Origin: an uncultured Clostridia bacterium
GTDB lineage: Bacteria > Bacillota > Clostridia > Christensenellales > Borkfalkiaceae
Length of the DNA stretch: 10,086 nucleotides
NCBI GenBank assembly: GCA_934271735.1
Contig: CAKQSB010000026.1
Span: 1 to 10,086, forward strand
Direction: 5' to 3'
The position numbers and the translations under genes were made by a program. This document shows, one piece after another, positions 1 through 7,387 of the stretch. The notes under the pieces were generated by a model that worked only from the letters and a program-made list of their open reading frames with translations, ran no database searches and was not told where the DNA came from. Position 1 is the first letter of the stretch, and the number at the start of each line of letters is the position of its first letter.

Positions 1-41
1 TCTTTGCTTACAGAGTAAGCAAAGAAGAAGTATACTTCTTC
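1..41. repeat. Two adjacent perfect palindromes at the left edge
   Basis: Positions 1-10 (TCTTTGCTTA) pair perfectly with 16-25 (TAAGCAAAGA) around a 5-nt loop. Directly next to it, 24-41 is an 18-bp perfect palindrome centred on GTATAC. In the leftward transcript expected from the promoter at 119-147 both would lie in the 5' leader, about 70 to 110 nt from the start of the RNA. No T-run is visible inside the window, so a terminator call is not justified. They could be leader hairpins, or a dispersed palindromic repeat. Confidence 0.6.
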
Positions 42-118
42 GAAAATCTCGGGTTATCAAGATTAAATCGGCATTGTTTTCCGGATTTTTATTTATAATG
101 GTTTTACAACCGTTTGTT

Positions 119-147
119 ATTATACTATCTCTGTAAGAATATGTCAA
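119..147 (-). promoter_or_regulatory. Consensus sigma-A-type promoter, leftward
   Basis: Read on the minus strand this is TTGACA (142-147), a 17-nt spacer (125-141) and TATAAT (119-124): both hexamers and the spacing match consensus exactly. Transcription should begin near 112 and run left out of the window. The first ~110 nt of this RNA contain no convincing coding start: the one ATG found is followed two codons later by a stop. The gene or RNA it serves therefore lies beyond the left edge. Confidence 0.85.
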
Positions 148-225
148 ACATTTTTGAGTAAACGAAGAAAATTTAAATCATTTTTAAATGTTTTCACAAA
201 ATAAGCATTATGTTGTTGTTTCGAT

Positions 226-243
226 TTTTTGAAATTTCAAAAA
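226..243. repeat. 18-bp perfect palindrome TTTTTGAAATTTCAAAAA
   Basis: TTTTT, then GAAATTTC, then AAAAA form a perfect palindrome. It sits about 80 bp upstream of the -35 box of the leftward promoter and just beyond the kinase terminator. It could be an operator or only AT-rich chance symmetry; no partner site was seen. Confidence 0.3.
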
Positions 244-263
244 CTTCTTACCTTATTTTATCG

Positions 264-300
264 CAAAAAACAACAAAAAACCGCCGCGAAAAAGCGACGG
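264..300 (-). terminator. Rho-independent terminator of the kinase gene
   Basis: On the minus strand CCGTCGC pairs with GCGGCGG (one U-G wobble) around a T-rich loop (281-300), followed by a T tract, TTTTTTGTTGTTTTTT (265-280). It begins about 40 nt after the kinase stop codon, in the right orientation. Confidence 0.85.
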
Positions 301-329
301 TTATAAATGTATTTTTATAAAAAGTTAGC

Positions 330-346
330 CTATAAGCCGATTAACG
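330..346 (+). repeat. Dispersed 17-nt motif, copy 1
   Basis: CTATAAGCCGATTAACG, one base different from the copy at 4288-4304. It includes the stop codon of the kinase gene (TTA on this strand, 341-343). It is oriented opposite to the kinase and in the same direction as the copy at 7681. Confidence 0.6.
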
Positions 347-1459
347 GGCATATTTCGCGATAATCGACTTCATTTCTTCTTGCTTATTCAGCATATCTTT
401 CGCAAGCGCAAGCTGGCAGCGCGACCTGTCGAGATTATGCTCGGCGTAGTCGGTTTTGAAGTATACGTCGCCGTTTAAGTAATCGGTAAGGAAACGAAGT
501 CCGCATTCCAATGTCATGGTTATCGCGCCGAGATAAAGAGTGTTCTTCTCGTTATCGGACAAAACGTCTTTAAGCTTGCCGATGAAACCTTTCGTAAACG
601 CCTCGTACTTCTTTAAATCAAGTCCGACCAAAGAAAGATTTCTTTCGTCCTCGCAAGCGGTGTTTGCGATGAAACGTATCGCGTCGCCGAAATCGAAGCC
701 GACAAGACCGGGCATAACGGTATCGAGATCGATAACGCAGAGATACTCTCCCGTCGTTTTATCGAAAAGCACGTTGTTGCATTTCGTGTCGTTATGCGTG
801 ACTTTCAAAGGAAGTTCGCCGCGGCGTTGCATTTTGTACATTTCCGTGGCGATATCTTTTAAAGCAAGATATTCTTCTATTTCCTTTTTGACAAATTTCG
901 CGCGTTTTGCCGTATCGTTTTCCACTGCTTCGGAAAAAGCGTCGTAACGCATAATCGTGTTGTGAAAATGCGGAATGGTGATGAAAAGCTTTTTCACGGG
1001 AAAATCGGCAAGGCGAAGCTGAAAATCGCCGAACGCTTTGCCCGCCTCCTCGATAACTACCGGATTGTCGGTCTGATTGTACGTAACCGAATTTCCGATA
1101 AAACGCGAACAACGCCAGAAACCGCCGTACGGTCCTACGTAATAATATTTTCCGTTCAAAGACGACTGAAAATGCAGAACGTGTCTTTTCGCCGTAACTC
1201 CCGTGGCTTTGATTTTTTCCCTTATGTATTCCGTAACCGTGGATATGTTTTCCATCACCTCGACGGGATTTTTGAATACGTACGAGTTAATTCTCTGCAA
1301 GCAGTAATCCTTCATCTCGCCGTCGCGGTAAAAATAAACTTTATACGAACTGTTTATATGTCCGTTCTTAAGCGTTTCGAAATACTTGAAATCGCCCTCC
1401 AAACCGAATTGCCTGCAAATATCCTCTATAAACTCGTTCGTAATCTTTTCTTTTATCAT
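341..1459 (-). CDS. N-acetylhexosamine 1-kinase-like sugar kinase (NahK family)
   Basis: Probable cytoplasmic kinase that phosphorylates N-acetylhexosamines (GlcNAc/GalNAc) at C1, feeding UDP-sugar synthesis or salvage. The fold is that of the aminoglycoside/choline phosphotransferase superfamily. In the 372-residue protein the N-lobe has GHINSSY (33-39), the catalytic loop is THNDTKCNN (221-229) with Asp224 as expected base, the metal-binding segment is IDLDTVMPG (243-251), and FDFGD follows at 255. From memory, these motifs and C-terminal blocks such as ECGLRFLTDYL and YAEHNL resemble Bifidobacterium longum NahK (about 359 aa) along the whole length. I chose ATG at 1459 because AAGGGG lies about 10 nt upstream; the frame stays open to a TTG at 1483, but that would put the ribosome site inside the gene. 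No lacto-N-biose phosphorylase or GalT partner is present, so the exact sugar is unproven. A promoter at 1562 and a terminator at 264-300 suggest a single-gene unit. Confidence 0.85.
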   Translation of the reverse strand: MIKEKITNEFIEDICRQFGLEGDFKYFETLKNGHINSSYKVYFYRDGEMKDYCLQRINSYVFKNPVEVMENISTVTEYIREKIKATGVTAKRHVLHFQSSLNGKYYYVGPYGGFWRCSRFIGNSVTYNQTDNPVVIEEAGKAFGDFQLRLADFPVKKLFITIPHFHNTIMRYDAFSEAVENDTAKRAKFVKKEIEEYLALKDIATEMYKMQRRGELPLKVTHNDTKCNNVLFDKTTGEYLCVIDLDTVMPGLVGFDFGDAIRFIANTACEDERNLSLVGLDLKKYEAFTKGFIGKLKDVLSDNEKNTLYLGAITMTLECGLRFLTDYLNGDVYFKTDYAEHNLDRSRCQLALAKDMLNKQEEMKSIIAKYAR

Positions 1460-1476
1460 TAAATAAAATTCCCCTT

Positions 1477-1547
1477 GATACAATATACGTATCCCGCCGG
1501 GCTTTTCGATACACCTTTATAAACCGGGTATCAAAACGAGCCGCCCG
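1477..1547 (-). promoter_or_regulatory. Structured leader RNA of the kinase gene
   Basis: In the minus-strand RNA, CGGGC (1543-1547) pairs with GCCCG (1498-1502) and encloses TTTTGATAC (1528-1536) paired with GTATCGAAA (1504-1512). The single mismatch is a G-U wobble on this strand only. A second hairpin, GATAC (1489-1493) with GTATC (1477-1481), sits right against the AAGGGG ribosome site (1471-1476). The GATAC/GTATC elements can also pair across hairpins, so alternative folds are possible. It matches no riboswitch class I recognise. Confidence 0.5.
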
Positions 1548-1561
1548 CAAAGCGTGACGCC

Positions 1562-1590
1562 ATTATATCATATATTTGATTTTTTTAAAC
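1562..1590 (-). promoter_or_regulatory. Likely promoter of the kinase gene (extended -10)
   Basis: On the minus strand TGATATAAT ends at 1562: a perfect TATAAT (1562-1567) preceded by the TGn extension (1568-1570). The -35 region (about 1585-1590, GTTTAA) matches poorly, as is common when an extended -10 is present. It predicts a start near 1555 and a leader of about 95 nt. Confidence 0.6.
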
Positions 1591-1648
1591 ATCGCATTTG
1601 AATTTTCGGGACTTAAACTTCTAAAACCTGATTTCGGTTTTGCCGATA

Positions 1649-2458
1649 TCAGTCCTCGTCGTCCTCGATATCTTTGAATTTTCTTGCAAGTCTTCCCGCG
1701 GCTTTGCCGTAATTTTTGGTTATTCTGTCCTCTTCCGAATGGTCGAAAACGTCGTTAAACTCATCGTTTCCATTGTTTTCCCCGTCTTTTTCGCCTGTTT
1801 TTACGGCTTTCGGGAAAGTTTCGGATTTGCCGTTTTTGAACATAGTTTTCTGAACCTCGTTTTCCGCGTCGGTTTCGAGTTCGTCGAAAATCTCCTCCTT
1901 AACGGGAACTTTCCGGCGGCTTTCTCTTTCCATAGCTTTGACCACGGACGAACAGATAATTCTTTCGATAATCGGAACAATCCCGAAAATAAGATAAATC
2001 ACCGCGCCGGTAAGCAACACCCCGCTCGTTAAAAACGGGAACGAAAACCCTTCTTTCGCATATAAAAAGAAATATATCCCCGCCATAACGAACGAAAAAG
2101 CGGAAAAAAGAATAGTATCGCGCAGACGTTCTTTAAAAAACTTAACGTCGCAACCGTAGATTTTGAAATAAAAATAGCTCATCATTCCGCGGTAAAGCCC
2201 GAGGACGAAAAACAAAATTATCCCGAGTACCGAAAAAAGCGTGTACAATCCGACGTTGGCGATATATTTAAATCCCCAAAGCCCTTTGACAGACTCCTTT
2301 ACGTTATCTATATTGAAAATGCACGCGACCGAAAGGACGATATACGCCGCCGCGACGGCAACCGACAACACCCCCACGATAAGGCTTAGTATCCTCTTTC
2401 GCGTACAAAGGTATTCCACAGTCCTTTTAAATTCGCTTTTCCTTCTTCTCTTCTTCAT
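1649..2458 (-). CDS. Four-helix membrane protein of unknown function
   Basis: I do not recognise a family. The 269-residue product opens with a strongly basic stretch (KKRRRK...) that should stay in the cytoplasm. Four hydrophobic segments follow at about 23-47, 67-89, 114-134 and 143-168. The last ~100 residues are hydrophilic and rich in Glu, Asp and Lys, ending in EDDED, and are probably a disordered cytoplasmic tail. There are no Cys pairs, catalytic motifs or signal-peptidase site to suggest an enzyme. The start is supported by GGAG 7 nt upstream of ATG. It lies 77 nt after the ABC exporter on the same strand and may be co-transcribed; a role linked to the exporter or the cell envelope is a guess from position only. 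Confidence 0.75.
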   Translation of the reverse strand: MKKRRRKSEFKRTVEYLCTRKRILSLIVGVLSVAVAAAYIVLSVACIFNIDNVKESVKGLWGFKYIANVGLYTLFSVLGIILFFVLGLYRGMMSYFYFKIYGCDVKFFKERLRDTILFSAFSFVMAGIYFFLYAKEGFSFPFLTSGVLLTGAVIYLIFGIVPIIERIICSSVVKAMERESRRKVPVKEEIFDELETDAENEVQKTMFKNGKSETFPKAVKTGEKDGENNGNDEFNDVFDHSEEDRITKNYGKAAGRLARKFKDIEDDED

Positions 2459-2494
2459 TTTCGCTCCGTTTCGTTTATTTGAATTGAAAAATGC

Positions 2495-2512
2495 CGTTTA
2501 ATCGACTTATAG
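2495..2512 (-). repeat. Dispersed 17-nt motif, copy 2
   Basis: On the minus strand CTATAAGTCGATTAAACG, with one extra A compared with the copy at 4288. It lies in the short gap between the ABC exporter and the membrane-protein gene. In this copy a TTTGAA about 16 nt upstream makes a promoter reading (TATAAG as -10) conceivable, but the other copies lack a matching -35. Confidence 0.6.
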
Positions 2513-2535
2513 CCCCGTTTTTGCAGTTTCAAACC

Positions 2536-4248
2536 TTACTCTTCCTGACAGGCGTACAGTCCTGCGTAAACGCCGTTTTTCTTTAAAAGTTCCTCGTGAG
2601 TTCCGCGCTCTTCTATTCCGCCGTCGCCGAAAACGATTATTTCGGTAGCGTTTTTGACGGTCGAAAGCCTGTGCGCGACGACTATCGTCGTTCTGCCTTC
2701 CGAAAGGCGGTCGAGCGATTTTTTTATCATAGATTCGGTAACGTTATCAAGCGCGGAAGTCGCTTCGTCTAAAATCAGCATGGGCGGATTTTTCAAAAAC
2801 GCGCGCGCAATCGAAATTCTCTGTTTCTGTCCGCCCGAAAGCTTAACGCCCCTTTCGCCGACGTAAGTATCGTAACCGTTTTCGAGCGTTTCGATAAAAT
2901 CGTGAATATTCGCGAGCTTCGCCGCTTTTACGATATCCTCGTCGGTCGCGCCGAAATCGCCGTAAGCAATGTTATCTCTCACCGTACCGCTGAAAATGAA
3001 CACGTCCTGCGCAACCGACCCCACGTTCCGCCTTAAATCGTAAAGGCTCATATCTCTTATATCGATGCCGTCGATAGTGATTTTTCCGGAATCGATATCG
3101 TAAAAACGCGGGATAAGATTGCACAAAGTCGTTTTTCCGCCGCCCGAAGGTCCTACAAGCGCAACGGTCGTTCCCGCCTTTATGTTAAGCGAGAAATCGT
3201 TCAGAATAAGACTTTCGTCATCCTCGCGTTCCTTTTTATATCTGAAACTTACGTTATCGAACACGATTTCTCCGTTAAGCCGCCCCACCTTTACGGGGTG
3301 TTCGGTCTCCGTTTCGGGCGCGATATTCATAACTTCGATAAACCGTTTGAAACCCGTCATTCCCTCTTCGATCTGCTCGAAAATGGTAACGAACGTGCGG
3401 ATAGGCGTTATAAGCATAGCGACATACAAAACGTACGACGTTAAATCCGCGGGAGAAATAAGCCCATTAACGAAAAACACGCCGCCCGCCGCGAACGCCG
3501 CGAGATATAAAATATCCATCGAAAGGCTCATCGCGGTGTTGAACTTACTCATCGCTTTATACTGTATCGCCCTTGCGGCTTTAAGCCCTTCGTTGGCTTT
3601 ACGGAATTTCTCGTTTTCGTGTTTTTCGGCTGTATACGCTTTCGCAACCCTTATGCCCGAAACCGAACTTTCGACAGCCGCATTGATTTCCGACGTCTTT
3701 TCCCTCGAAACGTTGAACGAATGAACAAGCCCCAAACGAAGTCTGGAAGCAATTATAACGAGCGCGGGGATTATCGCAAGAAGAATAAGCGACAACCACG
3801 GATTGATGAAACAAATCATTATAAGTGCGCCGACTATCGAAATTATCGAAAGAAAAACGTCTTCCGGTCCGTGGTGCGCAAGCTCCGAAACCTCGAACAA
3901 ATCGTTTACGAGTCTCGACATTATCGAACCCGTTTTCGTCTCGTCGTAATAAGAAAACGGCAATTTCTGAAGATGAGCGAAAAGCTCGGCTCGCATATCG
4001 CCCTGTATTCTCACGCCCACGACGTGTCCCCAGTAGGTTATTATATAATTGAGGACGGCTTTCAAAAGAAATACGCCGAGAAGCACTCCCGAAAAGACAA
4101 TGACGTATTTCATATCGTTTACTTCGATGATTTTCCCCGCGACTTTCGGGTATACGAGGTTTAAAACCGAAACCGTAAAGGCGCAGATCATATCTATTAT
4201 AAATAATTTCATATGCGGCTTGTAATAGCTCGCAAATTTTTTAAACAT
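2536..4248 (-). CDS. ABC exporter half-transporter (MsbA/multidrug type)
   Basis: A 570-residue half-transporter with a membrane domain fused to an ATPase; it must dimerise to work and probably exports lipids, drugs or peptides. The membrane domain covers about residues 1-300, with hydrophobic helices near 13-33, 48-72, 130-170 (two) and 245-290 (two). The nucleotide-binding domain has Walker A GPSGGGKTT (366-374), Q-loop Gln414, signature LSGGQ (470-474), Walker B MLILDE (490-495) with catalytic Glu495, and the H-loop His526 in AHRLS. All key residues are intact, so a homodimer with two working ATP sites is possible; no partner half-transporter is next to it. Length is normal for the family. 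Start: ATG with GGTGA about 5 nt upstream. It follows ansA by 95 nt on the same strand, a gap that holds a copy of the dispersed 17-nt motif. Substrate cannot be told from sequence. Confidence 0.93.
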   Translation of the reverse strand: MFKKFASYYKPHMKLFIIDMICAFTVSVLNLVYPKVAGKIIEVNDMKYVIVFSGVLLGVFLLKAVLNYIITYWGHVVGVRIQGDMRAELFAHLQKLPFSYYDETKTGSIMSRLVNDLFEVSELAHHGPEDVFLSIISIVGALIMICFINPWLSLILLAIIPALVIIASRLRLGLVHSFNVSREKTSEINAAVESSVSGIRVAKAYTAEKHENEKFRKANEGLKAARAIQYKAMSKFNTAMSLSMDILYLAAFAAGGVFFVNGLISPADLTSYVLYVAMLITPIRTFVTIFEQIEEGMTGFKRFIEVMNIAPETETEHPVKVGRLNGEIVFDNVSFRYKKEREDDESLILNDFSLNIKAGTTVALVGPSGGGKTTLCNLIPRFYDIDSGKITIDGIDIRDMSLYDLRRNVGSVAQDVFIFSGTVRDNIAYGDFGATDEDIVKAAKLANIHDFIETLENGYDTYVGERGVKLSGGQKQRISIARAFLKNPPMLILDEATSALDNVTESMIKKSLDRLSEGRTTIVVAHRLSTVKNATEIIVFGDGGIEERGTHEELLKKNGVYAGLYACQEE

Positions 4249-4287
4249 TTTTCACCATAACTATCGTCGTCAAAATCCAAAAAACCT

Positions 4288-4304
4288 CGTTAATCGACTT
4301 ATAG
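4288..4304 (-). repeat. Dispersed 17-nt motif, copy 3
   Basis: On the minus strand CTATAAGTCGATTAACG, taken here as the reference form. It lies between the ansA stop codon and the ABC exporter start, in the same orientation relative to these genes as the copy at 2495. Confidence 0.6.
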
Positions 4305-4343
4305 ACGCGTTTTTTCGTATTGATTGTGTAAACCGAAAAACTT

Positions 4344-5375
4344 TTATTCCGTGTAAAGAATATCCTCGGAAACGGTTTTATAGAAAAGCCGTTTAACGTC
4401 CGACGGGCGTTTTTTTTCGGCAAGAAGCCACATAAGCTTGGCAAGAACCGTTTCGGGCGTCATATCGTAAGACTCCAGAAACCCGTACCGTTCTTTAAGG
4501 CTTTTCCCCACCTTGTAAACGGTCATATCGCTGCCTTCGTTGACGACCTGCGTACACATAACGAGGATTTTGCCTTTTTTCTGCCATTTTTCGATAACGG
4601 AATAAAATCCGAAATTATCGTCTGTTCCGCCCGAGGGAATTCCGCCCGTTCCGAAACTTTCTATAATCACCGCGTCGTGAAGTTCGAAATATCTTTCCAG
4701 AATAAGCGGATTTGCGCCGGGGATAAGCTTGAAAAGCCCCACTTTCGTATCGAGTTTGCGATAGAATTTCGGTTTTCCTCTCCCGCGCGTTTTGTCGTAC
4801 TGCATAACTCTGCCGTCCTGAATAATGGCGGTATACGGGTAGTTTATGCTCGAAAAAGCGTTGTAGCTTTTGCTCCTCGTCTTTTTGGCGCGCGTTCCCT
4901 TGATAACTTTTCCGTCGAAAACTATCTGAACGCCGCTCGCAAACTTCGAAACGCAGTATCTGAAACTGTCCGAAAGGTTTGTTTTCGCGTCCGTGACTTC
5001 CATATCGATAGGTTTTTGCGAACCCGTGATAACGATGGGTTTCGAACTGTTCTGGATAAGATAAGACAAAACCGCGGCGGTGTACGCCATAGTGTCCGTT
5101 CCGTGGCAAATCACGAAACCGTCGTACAAATCGAAATTCTTCTCGATTAAATCCTCGATTTTAAGCCAGTCGTCCACGCAGATGTTCGTGCTGTCGATAT
5201 TCATAAGCTGAACGCAGCTCGGCTCGCAAAACTCCTTAACCTCGGGAACGAACGACAAAAGCTCCTCGCTCGTAAGCTCCGGGGTAAGTCCGTCCGCGCT
5301 TTTTTTCGAAGCAATCGTTCCGCCGGTTGCGATCATCAGTATTTTTTTCTTTGTTTTGGCAGTATTTTTAGTCAT
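4344..5375 (-). CDS. ansA: Type I (cytoplasmic) L-asparaginase
   Basis: Hydrolyses L-asparagine to aspartate and ammonia in the cytoplasm. The 343-residue protein has the two family signatures: TGGTIAS (17-23), where Thr20 is the expected nucleophile, and HGTDTM (91-96), where Thr93-Asp94 belong to the second catalytic group. Ser62 in NIDST fits the substrate-binding position, and Lys165 in AKKT aligns with the conserved catalytic Lys. The C-terminal DMTPETVLAKLMWLL block is typical of type I enzymes. There is no signal peptide; the N-terminus is short and Lys-rich, which fits the cytoplasmic class rather than the periplasmic AnsB class. Start: ATG with a weak GGA about 11 nt upstream. It is the first leftward gene after the divergent promoter region and may lead a unit with the ABC exporter. 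Confidence 0.92.
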   Translation of the reverse strand: MTKNTAKTKKKILMIATGGTIASKKSADGLTPELTSEELLSFVPEVKEFCEPSCVQLMNIDSTNICVDDWLKIEDLIEKNFDLYDGFVICHGTDTMAYTAAVLSYLIQNSSKPIVITGSQKPIDMEVTDAKTNLSDSFRYCVSKFASGVQIVFDGKVIKGTRAKKTRSKSYNAFSSINYPYTAIIQDGRVMQYDKTRGRGKPKFYRKLDTKVGLFKLIPGANPLILERYFELHDAVIIESFGTGGIPSGGTDDNFGFYSVIEKWQKKGKILVMCTQVVNEGSDMTVYKVGKSLKERYGFLESYDMTPETVLAKLMWLLAEKKRPSDVKRLFYKTVSEDILYTE

Positions 5376-5407
5376 TTTTAAAAAAGTCCGTAATTACAGA
5401 TATTAAA

Positions 5408-5436
5408 ATAATACCACATTACGCGAAAAAAGTCTA
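5408..5436 (-). promoter_or_regulatory. Likely ansA promoter
   Basis: On the minus strand TAGACT (5431-5436), a 17-nt spacer and TATTAT (5408-5413), the latter preceded by TG plus one base (an extended -10). It predicts a start near 5401 and a leader of about 25 nt before the ansA ATG. Confidence 0.55.
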
Positions 5437-5471
5437 TTTTTATAATGATAATAAAATTATATTTTATTTAT

Positions 5472-5500
5472 TTGACAAATTTTGCGCGAAATATTATACT
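5472..5500 (+). promoter_or_regulatory. typA promoter with a near-palindrome in its spacer
   Basis: TTGACA (5472-5477), a 17-nt spacer and TATACT (5495-5500), with a start expected near 5507. The ribosome site AGAGG (5523-5527) lies 6 nt before the typA ATG. The spacer contains ATTTTGCGCGAAAT, symmetric at 12 of 14 positions; this could be an operator or chance. Confidence 0.75.
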
Positions 5501-5533
5501 ATAACCTGTACTTTTATACTTCAGAGGTTTTAT

Positions 5534-7360
5534 ATGGACGTTAGAAACGACGTAAGGAACATCGCCATAATCGCGCACGTAGACCACGGCAAAACCACCC
5601 TCGTGGACGCGCTTTTAAAACAGAATAACATTTTCAGAAGCAACGAAGTCGTTGCGGAAAGAGTTATGGACAGCGGCGATATCGAAAGAGAAAGAGGTAT
5701 AACCATTCTCGCAAAAAACACCGCGCTTAACTACAAAGGCACGAAAATAAACATAATCGACACCCCGGGACACGCCGATTTCGGCGGCGAGGTCGAGCGT
5801 ATTTTGTCGATGGTAGACGGAGTCGTTCTGCTTGTCGACGCGGTCGAGGGCTGTATGCCGCAGACGAGATACGTTCTTAAAAAGGCTCTTTCGCTTAATA
5901 AAAAACCCGTCGTGTGCATAAATAAAATCGACAAAGGCGGCGATCTCAACGCGACTATCGACGGTATCATAAACCTTTTCATCGAACTCGGCGCGAACGA
6001 CGATCAGCTCGATTTCAAGGTAGTTTACGCAAGTGCGAAACAAGGCTGGACGAAACGCGAACTTACCGACGAAAGCGACAATATGAATCCCTTGCTCGAT
6101 ACGATTTTATCCGAAATCCCCGCCCCCGTAGGCGAACTCGACGCGCCCTTACAGGCGATTATCTGCAATATCGATTACGACGAATACGTCGGCAGAATAG
6201 GTATCGGCAGAATAGTGAGAGGTAAAATCAAGGACGCACAGCCGATAACGGTTATCCACACCGACAAAACCACCAACAATGCGAGAGTCGGCAAGCTTTA
6301 TCAGTTCGAGGGACTTAAACGTACCGAAGTTCTAAGCGCGGAAATGGGTGATATAATCGCCGTTTCGGGTATCGAAAACATCAATATCGGCGAAACAATC
6401 TGCTCTCCCGACTGCGTGGAACAGCTCCCCTTCGTAGCAATCGACGAGCCGACCGTTTCTATGTACTTTATGGTAAATAACAGTCCGTTCGCTGGAAAAG
6501 AGGGCAAGTACGTTACTTCCCGTCATCTCCGCGCGAGACTTTTCAAGGAAATCGAAACCAACGTTTCTATGAAAATCGAAGAAACGGAAAGCGCGGATAC
6601 CTTTAAGGTTTTCGGCAGAGGCGAACTTCACCTTTCCATTCTTATCGAAAATATGAGAAGAGAGGGTTACGAATTTCAGGTTTCCCGCCCGAAAGTAATT
6701 TTCAAAGAAATCGATGGCAAAACCCACGAACCTATGGAAGACCTCGTCATCGAAGTACCCAACGATTACGTAGGCGCGATTATGAATAAAATCGGCGCGA
6801 GAAAGGGCGAACTTATCGATATGACGGCGGACGACCGCGGAACTACCAAACTCGAATTCAAAATCCCGGCGAGATGCCTTTTCGGTTACAGAAGCGAAAT
6901 GCTTACCGACACCAAGGGCTTCGGCATAATGAGCCACGTTTTCGCGGGCTACGAGGAATATAAAGGCGATATCCCGGCGAGAACGAGAGGCAGTCTCGTC
7001 GTGTTCGAAACGGGCGTTACCACTCAGTACGGACTTTTCAACGCACAGGAACGCTGCACTTTGTTTATAGGACCGGGCGAAAAGGTTTACGAAGGTCAAG
7101 TTGTCGGCGAAAACTCGAGAGAAGACGATCTTGCCGTAAACGTATGCAAGCAGAAGCACCTCACCAACAGCCGTGCTTCCGGCAGCGACGACGCGTTAAA
7201 GCTCGTTCCCCCCACTATTCTTTCTCTGGAACAGTGTCTCGAATTTATCGCGGACGACGAACTCGTCGAGGTTACGCCCATAAGCATAAGGCTTCGCAAA
7301 AAGATTCTTTCGAAAGACCTTCGTATGAAAGAATGGGCTAAAAACCGCAACAAAGACTGA
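5534..7360 (+). CDS. typA: Translational GTPase TypA/BipA
   Basis: Ribosome-associated GTPase of the EF-G/LepA class, involved in 50S subunit assembly and in growth at low temperature or under stress. The 608-residue length is normal for the family (about 605-615). GTP-binding motifs are complete: G1 AHVDHGKTT (14-22), switch I RERGITI (52-58), G3 DTPGH (76-80), G4 NKID (130-133) and G5 SAK (167-169). The order after the G domain is an EF-Tu-like beta-barrel (about 200-300), an EF-G domain III-like part (about 305-385), an EF-G domain V-like part (about 395-475) and the BipA-specific C-terminal domain to the end. Start: ATG with AGAGG 6 nt upstream and a good promoter at 5472-5500. It is transcribed alone, divergent from ansA. 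The His in the G1 loop (AHVDHGKTT) and the Asp of DTPGH are the usual translational-GTPase features. Confidence 0.97.
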   Translation: MDVRNDVRNIAIIAHVDHGKTTLVDALLKQNNIFRSNEVVAERVMDSGDIERERGITILAKNTALNYKGTKINIIDTPGHADFGGEVERILSMVDGVVLLVDAVEGCMPQTRYVLKKALSLNKKPVVCINKIDKGGDLNATIDGIINLFIELGANDDQLDFKVVYASAKQGWTKRELTDESDNMNPLLDTILSEIPAPVGELDAPLQAIICNIDYDEYVGRIGIGRIVRGKIKDAQPITVIHTDKTTNNARVGKLYQFEGLKRTEVLSAEMGDIIAVSGIENINIGETICSPDCVEQLPFVAIDEPTVSMYFMVNNSPFAGKEGKYVTSRHLRARLFKEIETNVSMKIEETESADTFKVFGRGELHLSILIENMRREGYEFQVSRPKVIFKEIDGKTHEPMEDLVIEVPNDYVGAIMNKIGARKGELIDMTADDRGTTKLEFKIPARCLFGYRSEMLTDTKGFGIMSHVFAGYEEYKGDIPARTRGSLVVFETGVTTQYGLFNAQERCTLFIGPGEKVYEGQVVGENSREDDLAVNVCKQKHLTNSRASGSDDALKLVPPTILSLEQCLEFIADDELVEVTPISIRLRKKILSKDLRMKEWAKNRNKD

Positions 7361-7387
7361 TAAACACAAAATCGATATTGTATTGAT

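Larger units (their letters stand above)
1..340. other. Intergenic region left of the kinase gene
   Basis: No coding region is supported here on either strand. The stretch holds the edge palindromes (1-41), a leftward consensus promoter (119-147), a very AT-rich spacer (about 150-263), an 18-bp palindrome (226-243) and the kinase terminator (264-300). The kinase upstream of it ends at this terminator and the next leftward unit starts from its own promoter. Confidence 0.7.

Noticed and set aside
1460..1483. Longer kinase start at TTG 1483 (8 extra residues)
   Set aside because: The AAGGGG ribosome site lies between this TTG and the ATG at 1459 and fits the ATG; the extra residues have no family support.
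1623..1641. AAAACC/GGTTTT hairpin after the membrane-protein gene as a terminator
   Set aside because: The stem is short and AT-rich and is not followed by a T tract on the minus strand.
3119..3724. Open frame of 201 codons antisense to the ABC exporter
   Set aside because: It mirrors the conserved exporter sequence, and the protein is low-complexity Ser/Leu-rich with no recognisable domain.
4305..4343. Promoter for the ABC exporter using TATAAG of the 17-nt motif as -10
   Set aside because: The only decent -35 (TTTACA) is about 23 nt away, too far, and other copies of the motif lack a -35.
6332..7159. Long open frame (275 codons) antisense to typA
   Set aside because: It lies wholly inside a clear typA gene, has no ribosome site or family resemblance, and long antisense frames are expected from this genome's codon bias.
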